Of a stretch of DNA of 64,000 nt, positions 18,366-28,367 are shown in pieces; position 1 is the first letter of the stretch; each line of letters starts with the position of its first letter. Made by a program: the position numbers and the translations under genes. The notes below the pieces were generated by a model. That model saw nothing but the letters and a program-made list of their open reading frames with translations, ran no database searches and was not told the origin of the DNA. The stretch is taken from the NCBI RefSeq assembly GCF_003259375.1, contig NZ_QLLN01000001.1, forward strand, positions 721,360 to 785,359, in the 5' to 3' direction. The stretch comes from Arenibacter echinorum (lineage in GTDB: Bacteria > Bacteroidota > Bacteroidia > Flavobacteriales > Flavobacteriaceae).

Positions 18366-21134
18366 ATGAAGAACAGACTTGCGCTCCTTTTTATTACCCT
18401 CTTAACAGTTGGCAGTTCCTATGGCCAAAATAAGGATTCAAAATCCCTTGGCATACTTGAACCTAGGGTAGAGTATCACCAAAACCCTGAAGGCATTGAT
18501 GTACTTCAGCCTCGATTTAGCTGGATTTTAAAGGGGGAAGGTCGAAATAGGGTGCAATCGGCCTATCAAATTACAGTGGCTTCCTCCATGGAAAAACTTT
18601 CGCAAGACCAAGCGGATATTTGGGATAGCGGTAAGGTTGTATCCAACCAGACCAATCAAATCGTATATGAGGGGATTCCGTTGGTTTCCGCGACCAAATA
18701 TTATTGGAAGGTGCGTGTTTGGGACGAAGCGGATATGGTATCCACCTGGAGCACACCCGCCTATTGGTCCATGGGGCTTTTGAAATTTGCCAATTGGCAA
18801 GGACTCTTTATAGGTCATGATGTAGGATATAATAAGGCCGATAAATACGATAGTCTATACCTTCCACCTGCCCGCTACTTGCGCAAATCCTTTAACCTGA
18901 ACAAGAAAATAAAAAAGGCAACGGCCTATACTACGGCATTGGGTCTTTATGAACTACGCTTAAACGGTAACAAGGTTGGCGAGGCTAATTTTTTACCGGG
19001 ATGGACAGACTATGACAAACGCTTATACTACCAGACTTTCGACATTACCAATAATTTAAGGGAAGGAGAGAACGTCATAGGGGCAGTCATTGCCGATGGT
19101 TGGTATGCAGGCTATATAGGCTATGCCCTTTTGGTACGTTTGGATAAGGTCCGTGAGTTCTATGGGGTAAATCCGTCCTTTATGGGGCAAATACAAATTG
19201 AATACGAGGATGGAAGTATGGAGACCATTGCTTCGGATCAAACGTGGAAATCCAACGAAGGCGCCATCCGTGAGGCGGATATCATTATGGGCGAGACCTA
19301 TGATGCCCGTTTGGAAAATACAGGTTGGGACGCTCCCAACTATGACGATAGCCAATGGAAAAAGCCTAAAGTCTACACTTATCCCAATGGAAAATTGCAA
19401 GCCTATCCGGGAACCCAGGTCAAAAATACGGAGATACTGAAGCCCATAGCAATGACAGAGCCTAGTCCGGGAACCTATGTCTTTAACCTCGGAAAGAATA
19501 TTGCCGGTATTGCCGAACTTAAAGTACAGGGACCTAAAGGCACCAAAGTTCAACTCCGGTTCGGGGAAATTTTAAAGAATGACGGCCAGATACAGACCGA
19601 AAACCTACGAAAAGCACGGGCAACGGACACCTATATTCTAAAAGGGGAGGGCTTGGAAACATGGAAGCCAAAATTCACCTATCATGGTTTTCAATATGTT
19701 GAGGTCACTGGTTTTCCTGGAAAACCTACACTGGAGGCCATTACAGGACACGTATTTAGTTCCATAGAAACCGATGCCAGTACCTTCGGTTCTTCAAATG
19801 CCATGAACAATACGCTTTTCAAGAATATCAAAACCACCCAAAGTGCCAATTTTTTTGAAATACCAACAGATTGCCCACAACGGGATGAGCGTTTGGGATG
19901 GACGGGAGATGCCGAGATCTACATGCGTTCTGCCACCTATAATGCGGATGTAGCAGCCTTTATGACCAAGTTTTTGATCGATTTGGATGATGCCCAACGC
20001 TGGTATGGGGCCTATCCCAACTTTGCGCCTTTTCCTTACTCACGGCCAAATCAATATGCCCCTGCCTGGATGGATGCCGGGGTTATTATTCCCTATAATA
20101 TGTATAAGGTTTATAATGATACCCGTATTGTGGAATATATGTACAAGGGGATGGAAAAATTCATGGAGTTTCAGGAAGATGCCAGCACCGATTATTTAAG
20201 ACCTGGAGGGGGAAATAATTGGGGGGATTGGCTCGCCGTCAACGAAGAGACCAGTCACGATTTTGTAGGCGCTTCCTTTTACGGATATGATGCAAAACTG
20301 ATGGCCGAAATGGCAGAAGCATTGGGGAAAACCGAAGATGCCGCAAAGTACAGCAAGCTCTTTGGAAATATTAAAAAGGCCTTTGCACAGAAATATATTT
20401 TGGACGACGGTCGCACTTCCGAAGATACCCAGACCAGCTATGCGCTTGCACTATATTTCGATTTGTACCCCAAGGATCTGGCAGAAAAAGGAGCTGCTAG
20501 GTTGGCAGAAAAAATAGAGAAAAACGGATTTAAATTTTCAACGGGATTCCTGGGGACAAAACATGTAATGTTGGCCCTGTCCAAATATGGTTATGACGAT
20601 ATCTCCTATAAAATTTTCCAGCAGACCGAATATCCCAGTTGGGGGTATTCCGTGGAAAATGGAAGCACCTCCATATGGGAGCGATGGAACAGTTATACCA
20701 AAGACGATGCGGAGAACTCGGACCTCAATGCCAGCATGAATTCCTTTAGCCACTATGCTTTTGGCTCGGTGGCGGAATGGATGTTTCAACATGCTGTAGG
20801 CATAGATACCGAGGATGCAGGCTATCGCAATATCATTATAAAACCATCCATTAGTAAGGAGATGGATTATATAAACGGGAGTTATAAAAGTATCAATGGC
20901 ACCATATCATCGGCTTGGAATTGGAAAGGAAAAGAAGTGCAAATGAATATCGAAATTCCTGTCAACACCAAAGCCAAAGTTTATATTCCCACGGCGGAAA
21001 TTACCAATATTAAGGAAGGAAATAAAACATTATCAAAGGTGGCATCCATTAGTATTTTGGAATCCAACGATCAGGAAACCATTCTTGAAATTGGTTCGGG
21101 AACTTATTCCTTTAGGGTGAAGGGGGTAAGGTAA
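18366..21134 (+). CDS. GH78 alpha-L-rhamnosidase, full-length
   Basis: A 922-residue secreted rhamnosidase. After a signal peptide (ending SSYGQ) come a fibronectin-like domain (about 30-145), two beta-sandwich domains (about 170-480), the six-hairpin catalytic domain (about 490-830) with the GH78 catalytic-loop motif DCPQRDERLGWTGDAE, and a C-terminal beta domain. The family removes terminal alpha-L-rhamnose from glycans by inversion. Released rhamnose would feed the isomerase-kinase-aldolase operon at 43.5-48.4 kb. It is divergent from the short GH78, with a shared pair of regulatory elements between them. No lesions are seen. Confidence 0.92.
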   Translation: MKNRLALLFITLLTVGSSYGQNKDSKSLGILEPRVEYHQNPEGIDVLQPRFSWILKGEGRNRVQSAYQITVASSMEKLSQDQADIWDSGKVVSNQTNQIVYEGIPLVSATKYYWKVRVWDEADMVSTWSTPAYWSMGLLKFANWQGLFIGHDVGYNKADKYDSLYLPPARYLRKSFNLNKKIKKATAYTTALGLYELRLNGNKVGEANFLPGWTDYDKRLYYQTFDITNNLREGENVIGAVIADGWYAGYIGYALLVRLDKVREFYGVNPSFMGQIQIEYEDGSMETIASDQTWKSNEGAIREADIIMGETYDARLENTGWDAPNYDDSQWKKPKVYTYPNGKLQAYPGTQVKNTEILKPIAMTEPSPGTYVFNLGKNIAGIAELKVQGPKGTKVQLRFGEILKNDGQIQTENLRKARATDTYILKGEGLETWKPKFTYHGFQYVEVTGFPGKPTLEAITGHVFSSIETDASTFGSSNAMNNTLFKNIKTTQSANFFEIPTDCPQRDERLGWTGDAEIYMRSATYNADVAAFMTKFLIDLDDAQRWYGAYPNFAPFPYSRPNQYAPAWMDAGVIIPYNMYKVYNDTRIVEYMYKGMEKFMEFQEDASTDYLRPGGGNNWGDWLAVNEETSHDFVGASFYGYDAKLMAEMAEALGKTEDAAKYSKLFGNIKKAFAQKYILDDGRTSEDTQTSYALALYFDLYPKDLAEKGAARLAEKIEKNGFKFSTGFLGTKHVMLALSKYGYDDISYKIFQQTEYPSWGYSVENGSTSIWERWNSYTKDDAENSDLNASMNSFSHYAFGSVAEWMFQHAVGIDTEDAGYRNIIIKPSISKEMDYINGSYKSINGTISSAWNWKGKEVQMNIEIPVNTKAKVYIPTAEITNIKEGNKTLSKVASISILESNDQETILEIGSGTYSFRVKGVR

Positions 21135-21313
21135 GTTTTTGGTGGAATCTCTTTTTGAATGATATGCCAATGCCCCATTATTTTTTTAGAATTAATAAGG
21201 AAGCAGGATAGTCAGTCGGGAGGGACGTTCTAAATGTTCAGGGTATCGATGTGCTCATTATCCATAACACCATCTTTTTTTATACATTCGAATATTTTTA
21301 AAATAGAATATCA

Positions 21314-22768
21314 ATGAAATACAAAGTTCAAATAATCTTTCGTCAATTGCTGATCTTGGTCTGCACCCTTGTTACAGTTATCGCCTGTAACGAAAAGAAG
21401 GCCGAAGAAGCTCAAACCCCCACCAAGCCAAACGTATTGGTGCTATTAACGGATCAATGGCGGGCACAGGCCACTGGATATGCGGGTGATCCCAATGTAG
21501 ATACCCCGCATCTGGATAGTTTGGCGGCCATAAGCGTCAATTTTAAAAATGCGGTTTCCGGCATGCCCGTATGTTCTCCATTTAGGGCGTCGCTTTTGAC
21601 CGGGCAACGCCCATTGACGCATGGGGTCTTTATGAACGACGTACAGTTGGATACCAATGCGGTAACCATTGCAAAAGTGTTCAACAAGGAAGGATATGAT
21701 ACCGGCTATATCGGGAAATGGCATTTGGACGGACATGGAAGGTTACAGAATGTTGCCCCAGGCCAAAGAAGGCAGGGATTTCAATTCTGGAAAGGAAACG
21801 AATGTACCCATGATTACAATGAATCCGTTTACTATGACAACGATGACCCCGATAGAAAAATTTGGGACGGCTATGATACCTTTCAACAAACCGATGCTGC
21901 CATCGACTATATTGCGGAACGAAAGTCGTCCAAGAATCCGTTTATGATGATCCTTTCCTATGGTACTCCGCACGCGCCATACCACACGGCACCACTGGAA
22001 TACAGGAACCGATTTGATCCGGAAAAGATCCAACTACGCAAAAATGTACCGGATAGTCTTCAGGAACGGGCAAAAAAGGATCTGGCAGGTTATTATGCCC
22101 ATATAGCGGCATTGGATGATATGATCGGCAAAGTGATCAAAAATCTAAAGGAATCCGGGCAATTTGAAAATACCATCATTGTATTTACGGCAGATCACGG
22201 GGATCTCTTGGGCTCCCATGGCGCCTATAAAAAACAGCAACCCTACGAAGAATCGGCCAGGGTACCCATGCTTTACTATATTCCTGAAAAATTAAAGATC
22301 GCTGCTGGAGAACGGGACGCTTTAATGAATTCCGAAGATATTATGCCCACCCTTCTAAGTTTGTGCAATATTGCCATCCCCGCAACTGTGGAAGGCTTAG
22401 ATTATAGGCCTTATATGGAAGGGAAAGAAAATATAGGACACGCTACCTTGCTTAGCTGTGTGCAACCTTTTGGACAATGGAACAAAGTGAAACATGGTGG
22501 TCGGGAGTATAGGGCCATAAAGACCCTTCAATATACCTATGCCCGGGATTTGAACGGGCCCTGGTTGCTTTTCGACAATATCAATGACCCTTACCAATTG
22601 TTCAACCTTGTAGGCAATGAGGGCTATAGGACCTTGCAGGACGAATTGGAAAAACAGCTATCACATCGATTGAAAGAAACCGGGGATGAATTTCTTCCGG
22701 GAATGGAATACATTAAAAAGTGGGGATACCCGGTTGATGAAACTGGTACCGTGCCCTACACCAACTAA
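21314..22768 (+). CDS. S1-family sulfatase, lipoprotein
   Basis: 484 residues. The signal peptide ends in a lipobox with C25 (TVIAC). The sulfatase core starts at PNVLVLLTDQWR, with the metal-binding aspartate in LLTDQ. The formylglycine site is C87 in CSPFRASLLTG (CxPxR, Cys type), so a maturing enzyme (FGE or anSME) must act on it. HGxxxK and TADHGD motifs follow as expected. It should cut a sulfate ester from a sugar at the cell surface or in the periplasm. It lies 180 bp after the full-length rhamnosidase on the same strand and ends in a clear terminator. The exact sulfated position cannot be told from sequence. Confidence 0.88.
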   Translation: MKYKVQIIFRQLLILVCTLVTVIACNEKKAEEAQTPTKPNVLVLLTDQWRAQATGYAGDPNVDTPHLDSLAAISVNFKNAVSGMPVCSPFRASLLTGQRPLTHGVFMNDVQLDTNAVTIAKVFNKEGYDTGYIGKWHLDGHGRLQNVAPGQRRQGFQFWKGNECTHDYNESVYYDNDDPDRKIWDGYDTFQQTDAAIDYIAERKSSKNPFMMILSYGTPHAPYHTAPLEYRNRFDPEKIQLRKNVPDSLQERAKKDLAGYYAHIAALDDMIGKVIKNLKESGQFENTIIVFTADHGDLLGSHGAYKKQQPYEESARVPMLYYIPEKLKIAAGERDALMNSEDIMPTLLSLCNIAIPATVEGLDYRPYMEGKENIGHATLLSCVQPFGQWNKVKHGGREYRAIKTLQYTYARDLNGPWLLFDNINDPYQLFNLVGNEGYRTLQDELEKQLSHRLKETGDEFLPGMEYIKKWGYPVDETGTVPYTN

Positions 22769-22790
22769 AATATAAAAACACGGTAATTTG

Positions 22791-22820
22791 AAAAATGCGG
22801 GCCAAGGTCCCGCATTTTTT
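22791..22820 (+). terminator. hairpin terminator after the sulfatase gene
   Basis: AAAAATGCGGG, a 7-nt loop, then CCCGCATTTTTT. The stem is perfect and ends in a T run, so it should also work on the opposite strand for the GMC gene, which ends at 22923. Confidence 0.85.
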
Positions 22821-22922
22821 GTTTAACCCAAAAAGAAAGGTTTTTTCTATTTACAGTATCGAAATCTTTTAATGGAAGTAAGTTATTATAACCGGAATGG
22901 ACTCCAGTATCCCTTTACAGGA

Positions 22923-24623
22923 TTATAAATTCATTTTCTTCAATTCTGCAACAGCGTGATTAGCCGCTCTTGCTGTCAATGCCATATAGGTCAATGAAGG
23001 GTTTTGGCAACCTGTAGAGGTCATACAGGCACCGTCAGTAACATATACATTGGGAACCTCATGGATTTGGTTATATTTATTTAAGACCGAAGTCTTAGGG
23101 TCCCTGCCCATTCTGGCAGTGCCCATCTCATGTATTCCTCCGCCCATAAAGGATTCTCTTTTGTTGGCCCTTACCTCTTTAAAACCGGCGTTTTCCAGCA
23201 TTTCCTGCGCTTGTTCTATCCAATCTTTTTTCATGAGCTTCTCATTTTCTTTGAACTCGGCATCAAAAACAATAGTGGGCAGGCCATATTTATCCAGTTT
23301 ATCATAATTGAGGTACATATGGTTCTCATGATACGGTAATACTTCTCCGAAGCCGCCGAGGTTAATTCGCCATTCTCCCGGTTTAAACATGACCTCCTTA
23401 AGTTCTTTTCCATAGACATATTCAGGGATGACTGTACTAAAATCATTGCGGCCGGCACCACCCTGATACCCATAACCCCTAATGAAATCCAAATTTTTGG
23501 AATTACCGTTTATGTTTCTAAACCTGGGTATATAGAATCCGTTGGGTCTTCTTCCTTTGTAATACTTATCGTCATATCCGTCAATTCTTCCACTGGCACC
23601 TCCACCCAGTTGATGGTCCATAATGTTATGGCCCAATTCCCCACTTGCATTACCCATTCCGTTGGGAAAAACCTCAGATTTGGATTGCATTAAAATGGCT
23701 GTGGAAGCCATGGATGAGGCACAGAGAAAGACAATTTTCGATCTAAACTCCATCACTTCCTTAGTGTTGGCATCAATAACTTTTACACCGGTAGCTCTCT
23801 TTTTATCCTTATCGTACAGCACCTCGCACACAATAGAATCTGGCCGAATGGTCATATTCCCTGTAGCTTCCGCCATTGGCAAGGTAGAAGAATTTGAACT
23901 GAAATAGGCACCATAAGGGCAGCCTCGCTTGCATCGGTTTCTGTACTGACAGTTAATCCTTCCAGCTCCGGGTTTGGTGCCTTCGGTAATATGTGCCACC
24001 CTTCCAATGGTTAAAACCCGATCTTCGTAATTTTCTGAAATGCCTTTTTTAAAATGTTCTTCCACACAGTTCAACTCCATCGGCTTCAAAAACACGCTAT
24101 CGGGCAATTGGGGGAGGCCCAGCGCCTCACCGCTAACCCCAATATGTTTTTCAACATGGGCATACCAGGGCTCAATATCTTTATAACGTATGGGCCAATC
24201 GACCCCAATACCGTCTTTGGCATTCGCTTCAAAATCCATATCTGACCAACGATAGGTTTGTTTTCCCCAAATCAAGGAACGGCCACCTACCTGTGTGCCC
24301 CTTATCCAGTCGAAACGTTTTGCTTCATCATAATCATATACCGAATCGTCATTAAAAAAATGCCTTGTTGTTTCATCGAAACCCCAACGGGTTTGCTTGG
24401 GATACTTGGCCTTTATTTTGGCAGGAGTCTCCCCAGCATTGGGCAGATCCCAAGGATCTAGATTCATGGTGGGGTAATCTTGGACGTGTTTCACCATTCT
24501 TCCACGTTCCAAAACCAGGGTTTTGAGACCATTCTCGCAAAGCTCTTTTGCTGCCCATCCGCCACTTATTCCAGTTCCCACGACAATGGCATCAAAAGTA
24601 TTTGTGTTCAATTCTACTGACAT
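22923..24623 (-). CDS. GMC-family FAD-dependent oxidoreductase
   Basis: 566 residues. The FAD dinucleotide-binding motif is VVGTGISGGWAAKEL (14-28), and the GMC C-terminal signature is present (HEMGTARMG, then VTDGACMTSTGCQNPSLTYMAL). There is no signal peptide or twin-arginine motif. The family oxidises alcohol groups of sugars and polyols; in Bacteroidota many members make 3-keto sugars. The partner subunit often found next to them (gluconate 2-dehydrogenase subunit 3) is absent here. It has its own copy of the shared promoter about 360 bp upstream, which places it in the same regulon as the rhamnosidases. The substrate is inferred only from that context. Confidence 0.85.
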   Translation of the reverse strand: MSVELNTNTFDAIVVGTGISGGWAAKELCENGLKTLVLERGRMVKHVQDYPTMNLDPWDLPNAGETPAKIKAKYPKQTRWGFDETTRHFFNDDSVYDYDEAKRFDWIRGTQVGGRSLIWGKQTYRWSDMDFEANAKDGIGVDWPIRYKDIEPWYAHVEKHIGVSGEALGLPQLPDSVFLKPMELNCVEEHFKKGISENYEDRVLTIGRVAHITEGTKPGAGRINCQYRNRCKRGCPYGAYFSSNSSTLPMAEATGNMTIRPDSIVCEVLYDKDKKRATGVKVIDANTKEVMEFRSKIVFLCASSMASTAILMQSKSEVFPNGMGNASGELGHNIMDHQLGGGASGRIDGYDDKYYKGRRPNGFYIPRFRNINGNSKNLDFIRGYGYQGGAGRNDFSTVIPEYVYGKELKEVMFKPGEWRINLGGFGEVLPYHENHMYLNYDKLDKYGLPTIVFDAEFKENEKLMKKDWIEQAQEMLENAGFKEVRANKRESFMGGGIHEMGTARMGRDPKTSVLNKYNQIHEVPNVYVTDGACMTSTGCQNPSLTYMALTARAANHAVAELKKMNL

Positions 24624-25070
24624 TCTCTTTAATTAAGTATTAAAAGTAACCCCTCTCACAGGCCAAAAGACAGTGTGAATGGGCAATCCGATCATTGTTT
24701 CAATCCTTTTTTCATACTAGTATAACGTGAATTCGACATAAAAAATAATTGCAAGACATTGATTTCGAGTAAATTAAAAAATTTTTACTGTCCCCTCGAG
24801 CGGAGTCGAGAGGTTATTGTACTATAACGATTTTTAATTGAGGTCTCTCCCGATAACATCGGGATGCACCTGCTTACTGTAGGCAGGCTCGACCTGAAAA
24901 AATTATCATAAATAACTCATTAACAATTAAATATAAATCTAACTCACGTTGGTATATATACCAGATATGAAAAAGGCATCTAAAAATAGTATTTAGAATA
25001 AAAGAACGTATCCTGCACTGTACTGCAATTGCGTGTTGAAATTAATACAGAATTTTGTAAATCTTATAAT
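24624..25070. other. leader and repeat region in front of the GMC gene
   Basis: Between the promoter near 24981-25025 and the GMC start lies an untranslated leader of about 350 bp. It contains a CTCGAG/CTCGA inverted repeat at 24795-24812, a CCCGATAACATCGGG hairpin near 24849 and a GCAGGCTCGA stretch near 24880. Parts of it (CTCGA arms, gcaggctcga, aactcatt..., atctaactcac) recur at 32150-32250 upstream of the sulfatase-GH78 gene. It has no frame of note. Confidence 0.55.
24981..25025 (-). promoter_or_regulatory. shared PUL promoter, copy 3 (to GMC oxidoreductase)
   Basis: Read leftward: CAGTACAGTGCAGGAT (25025-25010), 21 bp, TATTTTTA (24988-24981), five of six fixed positions of the -7 box. 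The nearest gene in that direction is the GMC oxidoreductase. Confidence 0.7.
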
Positions 25071-26828
25071 TTATTCCGTGATTGATTCCACTGTTTCACC
25101 AGGCACATATCCAATCCTATAAGCTTGAGCGATTACCTTACTTCCTTCTGGAATTTCAAAAGGGTTTAGATAAACGGACCATACTTCTGTAGCAGCACTA
25201 TCCTTATCTACTATTTTATACCCTATTGAAGCCCCTTGGGTAGCACAGTCAATCGTAATTTTGTTGTTTGCTGAGGTTATTATGGGTTCTGATGTTATTG
25301 GTTTGGTTTCGGCCCCATTCCAGAGCTTGGATATCAATTCCTTCTCCGGAAGGTTGGGCACATCCCCAATTTGTTGTAGCCATCTATCCATTTCGGTCCG
25401 TAATTCTTCCATTTTTCCACTGTAATCCGGGTTTTGGGCCAAGTTGTTCAATTCGTACGGATCGGTAGTACAATCATACAATTCCTCCGGATCTTTCTGT
25501 TCCCTAAACCAGAGTGCTTGTATGCTATCCAATGTGCCTTCATCACGCATACGCAATAATTCCTGCATGGTGGGTATGCCTTCCCTATATACCACAGGCA
25601 AATAGTACCCTTGTTCTGGCCTGTAATTTCTAATATATTTAAATCGGTCATCCCTTACGGCACGGATCGCATCGGTAAAACCATCAAAACGATCCGCTGC
25701 AGCATGAATATATTTGCGCTCTTTTTCTGCCTTATATTTCCCTAAAAAAGCCTGTCCTTGCATATAAGAGGGAGGCTCTGTTCCTACAAGGGATAGCAGT
25801 GTAGGCGCAAAATCAACAAAACTGAGCAGTTGGGTATCTTTGGTTCCGGCAAGTTGCTTATTGGGGAAACGCACAATCAAAGGGGTGTTTAATCCGGAAT
25901 CATAGATCAACCGCTTTTCCCTAGGCAATGGTCCGCCATGGTCTCCGTAGAAAAAGATGATGGTATTTTCCAATAAGCCATCGTCCTCCAACTGCTTTAA
26001 AACGGCCCCGACCTGCTTGTCCATTTCGGCTATATTGTTATACAATTTCCACATATCCCTACGTACTTTGGGTGTATCCGGAAGGTAGGGAGGAATATCA
26101 AAATCTGTGTCTTTTGACAAGTGTACTGGGGTTTCTTCTTCCGTCAATCGATCGGCACCCCATTTGTACCTTCTGTCCCCTTCATGATAATGCCTTGTTT
26201 CCGCCTTCCTAAAACCATAAGGCTCAAACAGTCCCGACTCATGGGTGTCCGTAAAATTGAATACAGAAAAGAAGGGTTGGTTTTCATTGCGATTGCGCCA
26301 ATGGGCATAGGCACTACTTTCGTCCCAGCCCGTTTTAGGGGCTTCAAATTGATAATCTTCTTTATTATTGTTGGAGCAATAATACCCGGTCATCCGTAGC
26401 AGTTCACTAAACATCCGAGCTTGCTGTGGGGGCACTGCCCCGTATGAGGGCAAACCGGTAACCTCGGTATAGGATGTGGTACGCATATGGTTGGCCCCAA
26501 TACTGGAAGGGTACATCCCCATAATTAGGGCAGCCCTACTCGGAGCACACACTCCTGAAGTTGAATACAAATTTGGATATACTACTCCTTCTGCGGCCAA
26601 GCGACTCAAATTAGGTGTCACAATAGTGGAATCACCAAAAGAGGGAATGTAGGACCCCATATCTTCCGTTACCAACCACAAAATATTCGGTCGCTCAGGT
26701 AATTGGATTTCGGTTGATATTGCAATTTCTTTTTCACTGTTCTTGGGGCCGGTTTGGCAACCGACCAGCAGTATTCCAAGCAAGTAAATAATTACTGAAG
26801 GTCTGGTATTTGTGTTAAATAAATTCAT
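25071..26828 (-). CDS. S1-family sulfatase, lipoprotein
   Basis: About 585 residues from the ATG at 26828; the frame start at 26840 is a TTG and less likely. The signal peptide ends in the lipobox LLVGC. The core begins PNILWLVTEDMG, the formylglycine site is CAPSRAALIMG (C94 from this start), and FFYGDHG holds further metal ligands. After the sulfatase domain (to about residue 505) a small beta-rich C-terminal domain follows, like those that cap some glycan-active enzymes. It lies downstream of the ThuA gene and a truncated DUF1080 gene on the same strand. The target sulfate is unknown. Confidence 0.87.
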   Translation of the reverse strand: MNLFNTNTRPSVIIYLLGILLVGCQTGPKNSEKEIAISTEIQLPERPNILWLVTEDMGSYIPSFGDSTIVTPNLSRLAAEGVVYPNLYSTSGVCAPSRAALIMGMYPSSIGANHMRTTSYTEVTGLPSYGAVPPQQARMFSELLRMTGYYCSNNNKEDYQFEAPKTGWDESSAYAHWRNRNENQPFFSVFNFTDTHESGLFEPYGFRKAETRHYHEGDRRYKWGADRLTEEETPVHLSKDTDFDIPPYLPDTPKVRRDMWKLYNNIAEMDKQVGAVLKQLEDDGLLENTIIFFYGDHGGPLPREKRLIYDSGLNTPLIVRFPNKQLAGTKDTQLLSFVDFAPTLLSLVGTEPPSYMQGQAFLGKYKAEKERKYIHAAADRFDGFTDAIRAVRDDRFKYIRNYRPEQGYYLPVVYREGIPTMQELLRMRDEGTLDSIQALWFREQKDPEELYDCTTDPYELNNLAQNPDYSGKMEELRTEMDRWLQQIGDVPNLPEKELISKLWNGAETKPITSEPIITSANNKITIDCATQGASIGYKIVDKDSAATEVWSVYLNPFEIPEGSKVIAQAYRIGYVPGETVESITE

Positions 26829-26887
26829 TTTATCTGCCAATTTTATTTATAGTTAATGGTTGTTTTAAGTACTATAGGATCCCCAAA

Positions 26888-27130
26888 TCATATCGCTGTT
26901 TTGTTTTTGCCTTGCCCCTTTTTTTTATAATTGGGCGGAAGATTTTTTACCGAAGGTTCAGGTACCCCTGTCCACACTTCCCATTGTGATAGGGATTCAT
27001 CCAAAAGTAGAGACCATTCCTTTGATGTCACCTTTTTTTTGGAGGTGTCAACGTCATTTTGGCTAAAAAGCTTTGGATTGGTAAAGGCGATTATAAATGC
27101 TAAAATTAAAGTTGATATTATTTTCGGCAC
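26888..27130 (-). pseudogene. truncated DUF1080 (3-keto-disaccharide hydrolase-like) protein
   Basis: 80 residues: a signal peptide (ending KLFSQ), then EWSLLLDESLSQWEVWTGVP, which is the beginning of a DUF1080 beta-sandwich domain. Normal members of this type run for about 250-300 residues, so roughly two thirds is missing. The frame stops at 26888, only 60 bp before the start of the next gene, which points to a deletion of the 3' part. It is 10 bp from the ThuA gene. Probably non-functional. Confidence 0.6.
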
Positions 27131-27140
27131 AGGATATTAT

Positions 27141-28103
27141 TTAATTGCTTTTAAGCTTAAATATGCGTTGACCAGGTTCTTGCGCTGTTGGAAAATCAGC
27201 TGGAATGTCTTGTGTTACCTTGGCTGATGCCGCCCATTCCGTTCCCCGTAGAAAGGAAACTATAAACCCAACGTTTTCAAAGGAATCGGTATCGTGCCCC
27301 AAAGCGTTATGAAATATACGTCCCTTGCCGTAATCGATGGTCATAAGTACCGGTTCTTGTCGGTCTGTAGGGGCATTGTTGCTTTGGTCCTTGCCAGTGG
27401 CCAATACCGTCATATTTTCGGCCGGACCGCGTAATTTGGCATAGCATTCATCTATACCGGTCATCCACACCTTTGGCATCCCCTTGGTTATGGGATGTTC
27501 GGTATTTTGAAGAGTAACCGGAAAATTGTGGCTGTCCCCGTGCGCACCGGCAGCACCTTCCGAGGTGTCTATCACCTTATTCCCCAAGTTGTCAAAATAA
27601 ACGTAAGGGCCGTCTTTTTCTGTTCTATCGCCCCAACCCCCCAAACCGATCATTTGGTTATAAGCTTCCCATTCAGGAAAGGAGTTATTTGCTGCGTGGA
27701 CACTTACAAATCCACCTCCATTCCTTACAAAGGCTTCAAACGACTTTTGGGTTTCGCTGGGCCAAGGTGCTGCCTTCCATCCGAAGTTGGAAACAACCAC
27801 ATCATATTTGCCAAAATCCGGATTAAACGCCGGGTCGGTTTTGGGCTGTTCTAAAATTTCACTTTCTCCTGTTTTTGCAAGGGGTAAATAATCTTTCTCC
27901 CGTTCTGCCTGCCATAGATATTGGGTGCGCTGTATATCAACCTCAAAAAGACCTGTCTCTTCAAGATATTGTTTCATCATTATGGTCGATTTTGGCCAAA
28001 CAACATGATTGTTTTGACCATCAACGATAAGCACTTTCATTTTGCTTTGCGCAGTAATGGAGAGTGACAATAGGAGTAGGAGGTAGGTAAGATAGAATTT
28101 CAT
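27141..28103 (-). CDS. secreted ThuA-domain protein
   Basis: 320 residues with a signal peptide (ending SITAQ) and a single ThuA domain, a class I glutamine-amidotransferase-like fold: KVLIVDGQNNHVVWPKS at the start, GGGFVSVHAANNSF in the middle and GKGRIFHNALGHD near the end. ThuA was named for trehalose utilization, but its biochemical role is unsettled. In Bacteroidota and Planctomycetota it often accompanies DUF1080 proteins, sugar oxidoreductases and sulfatases, as here. It is likely co-transcribed with the truncated DUF1080 gene and the sulfatase downstream. Confidence 0.82.
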   Translation of the reverse strand: MKFYLTYLLLLLSLSITAQSKMKVLIVDGQNNHVVWPKSTIMMKQYLEETGLFEVDIQRTQYLWQAEREKDYLPLAKTGESEILEQPKTDPAFNPDFGKYDVVVSNFGWKAAPWPSETQKSFEAFVRNGGGFVSVHAANNSFPEWEAYNQMIGLGGWGDRTEKDGPYVYFDNLGNKVIDTSEGAAGAHGDSHNFPVTLQNTEHPITKGMPKVWMTGIDECYAKLRGPAENMTVLATGKDQSNNAPTDRQEPVLMTIDYGKGRIFHNALGHDTDSFENVGFIVSFLRGTEWAASAKVTQDIPADFPTAQEPGQRIFKLKSN

Positions 28104-28367
28104 GACTTTGTTGGTATATTAAAGTTACAAGTTACTGATTGCTTATCGGTCTGCAGGATTTTCAATAAAATTCAACAATTTTTTTTACATCATGCACAGT
28201 GGCCAATGTAAATCTGCCATTTGCCTCATTAAAATTGATATGGATAGGTCATAGTCTTGTGCGCGCAACACAGATCCACTTATGGCAAACTGAACCAAAA
28301 GATGTAATGCTAAGCTAAACTTAATTTGTTCTTTGTAATTCCTAACCGAATTCTAGTGTCAATTTAT

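Noticed and set aside
21194-21238. A possible seventh copy of the shared promoter in front of the sulfatase at 21314 (GCAGGAT, 21 bp, TAAATGTT).
   Set aside because: Only the last seven bases of the element match and the -7 box has two mismatches; the gene is also reachable by read-through from the rhamnosidase. The exact 21-bp spacing is noted, but the evidence is too thin.
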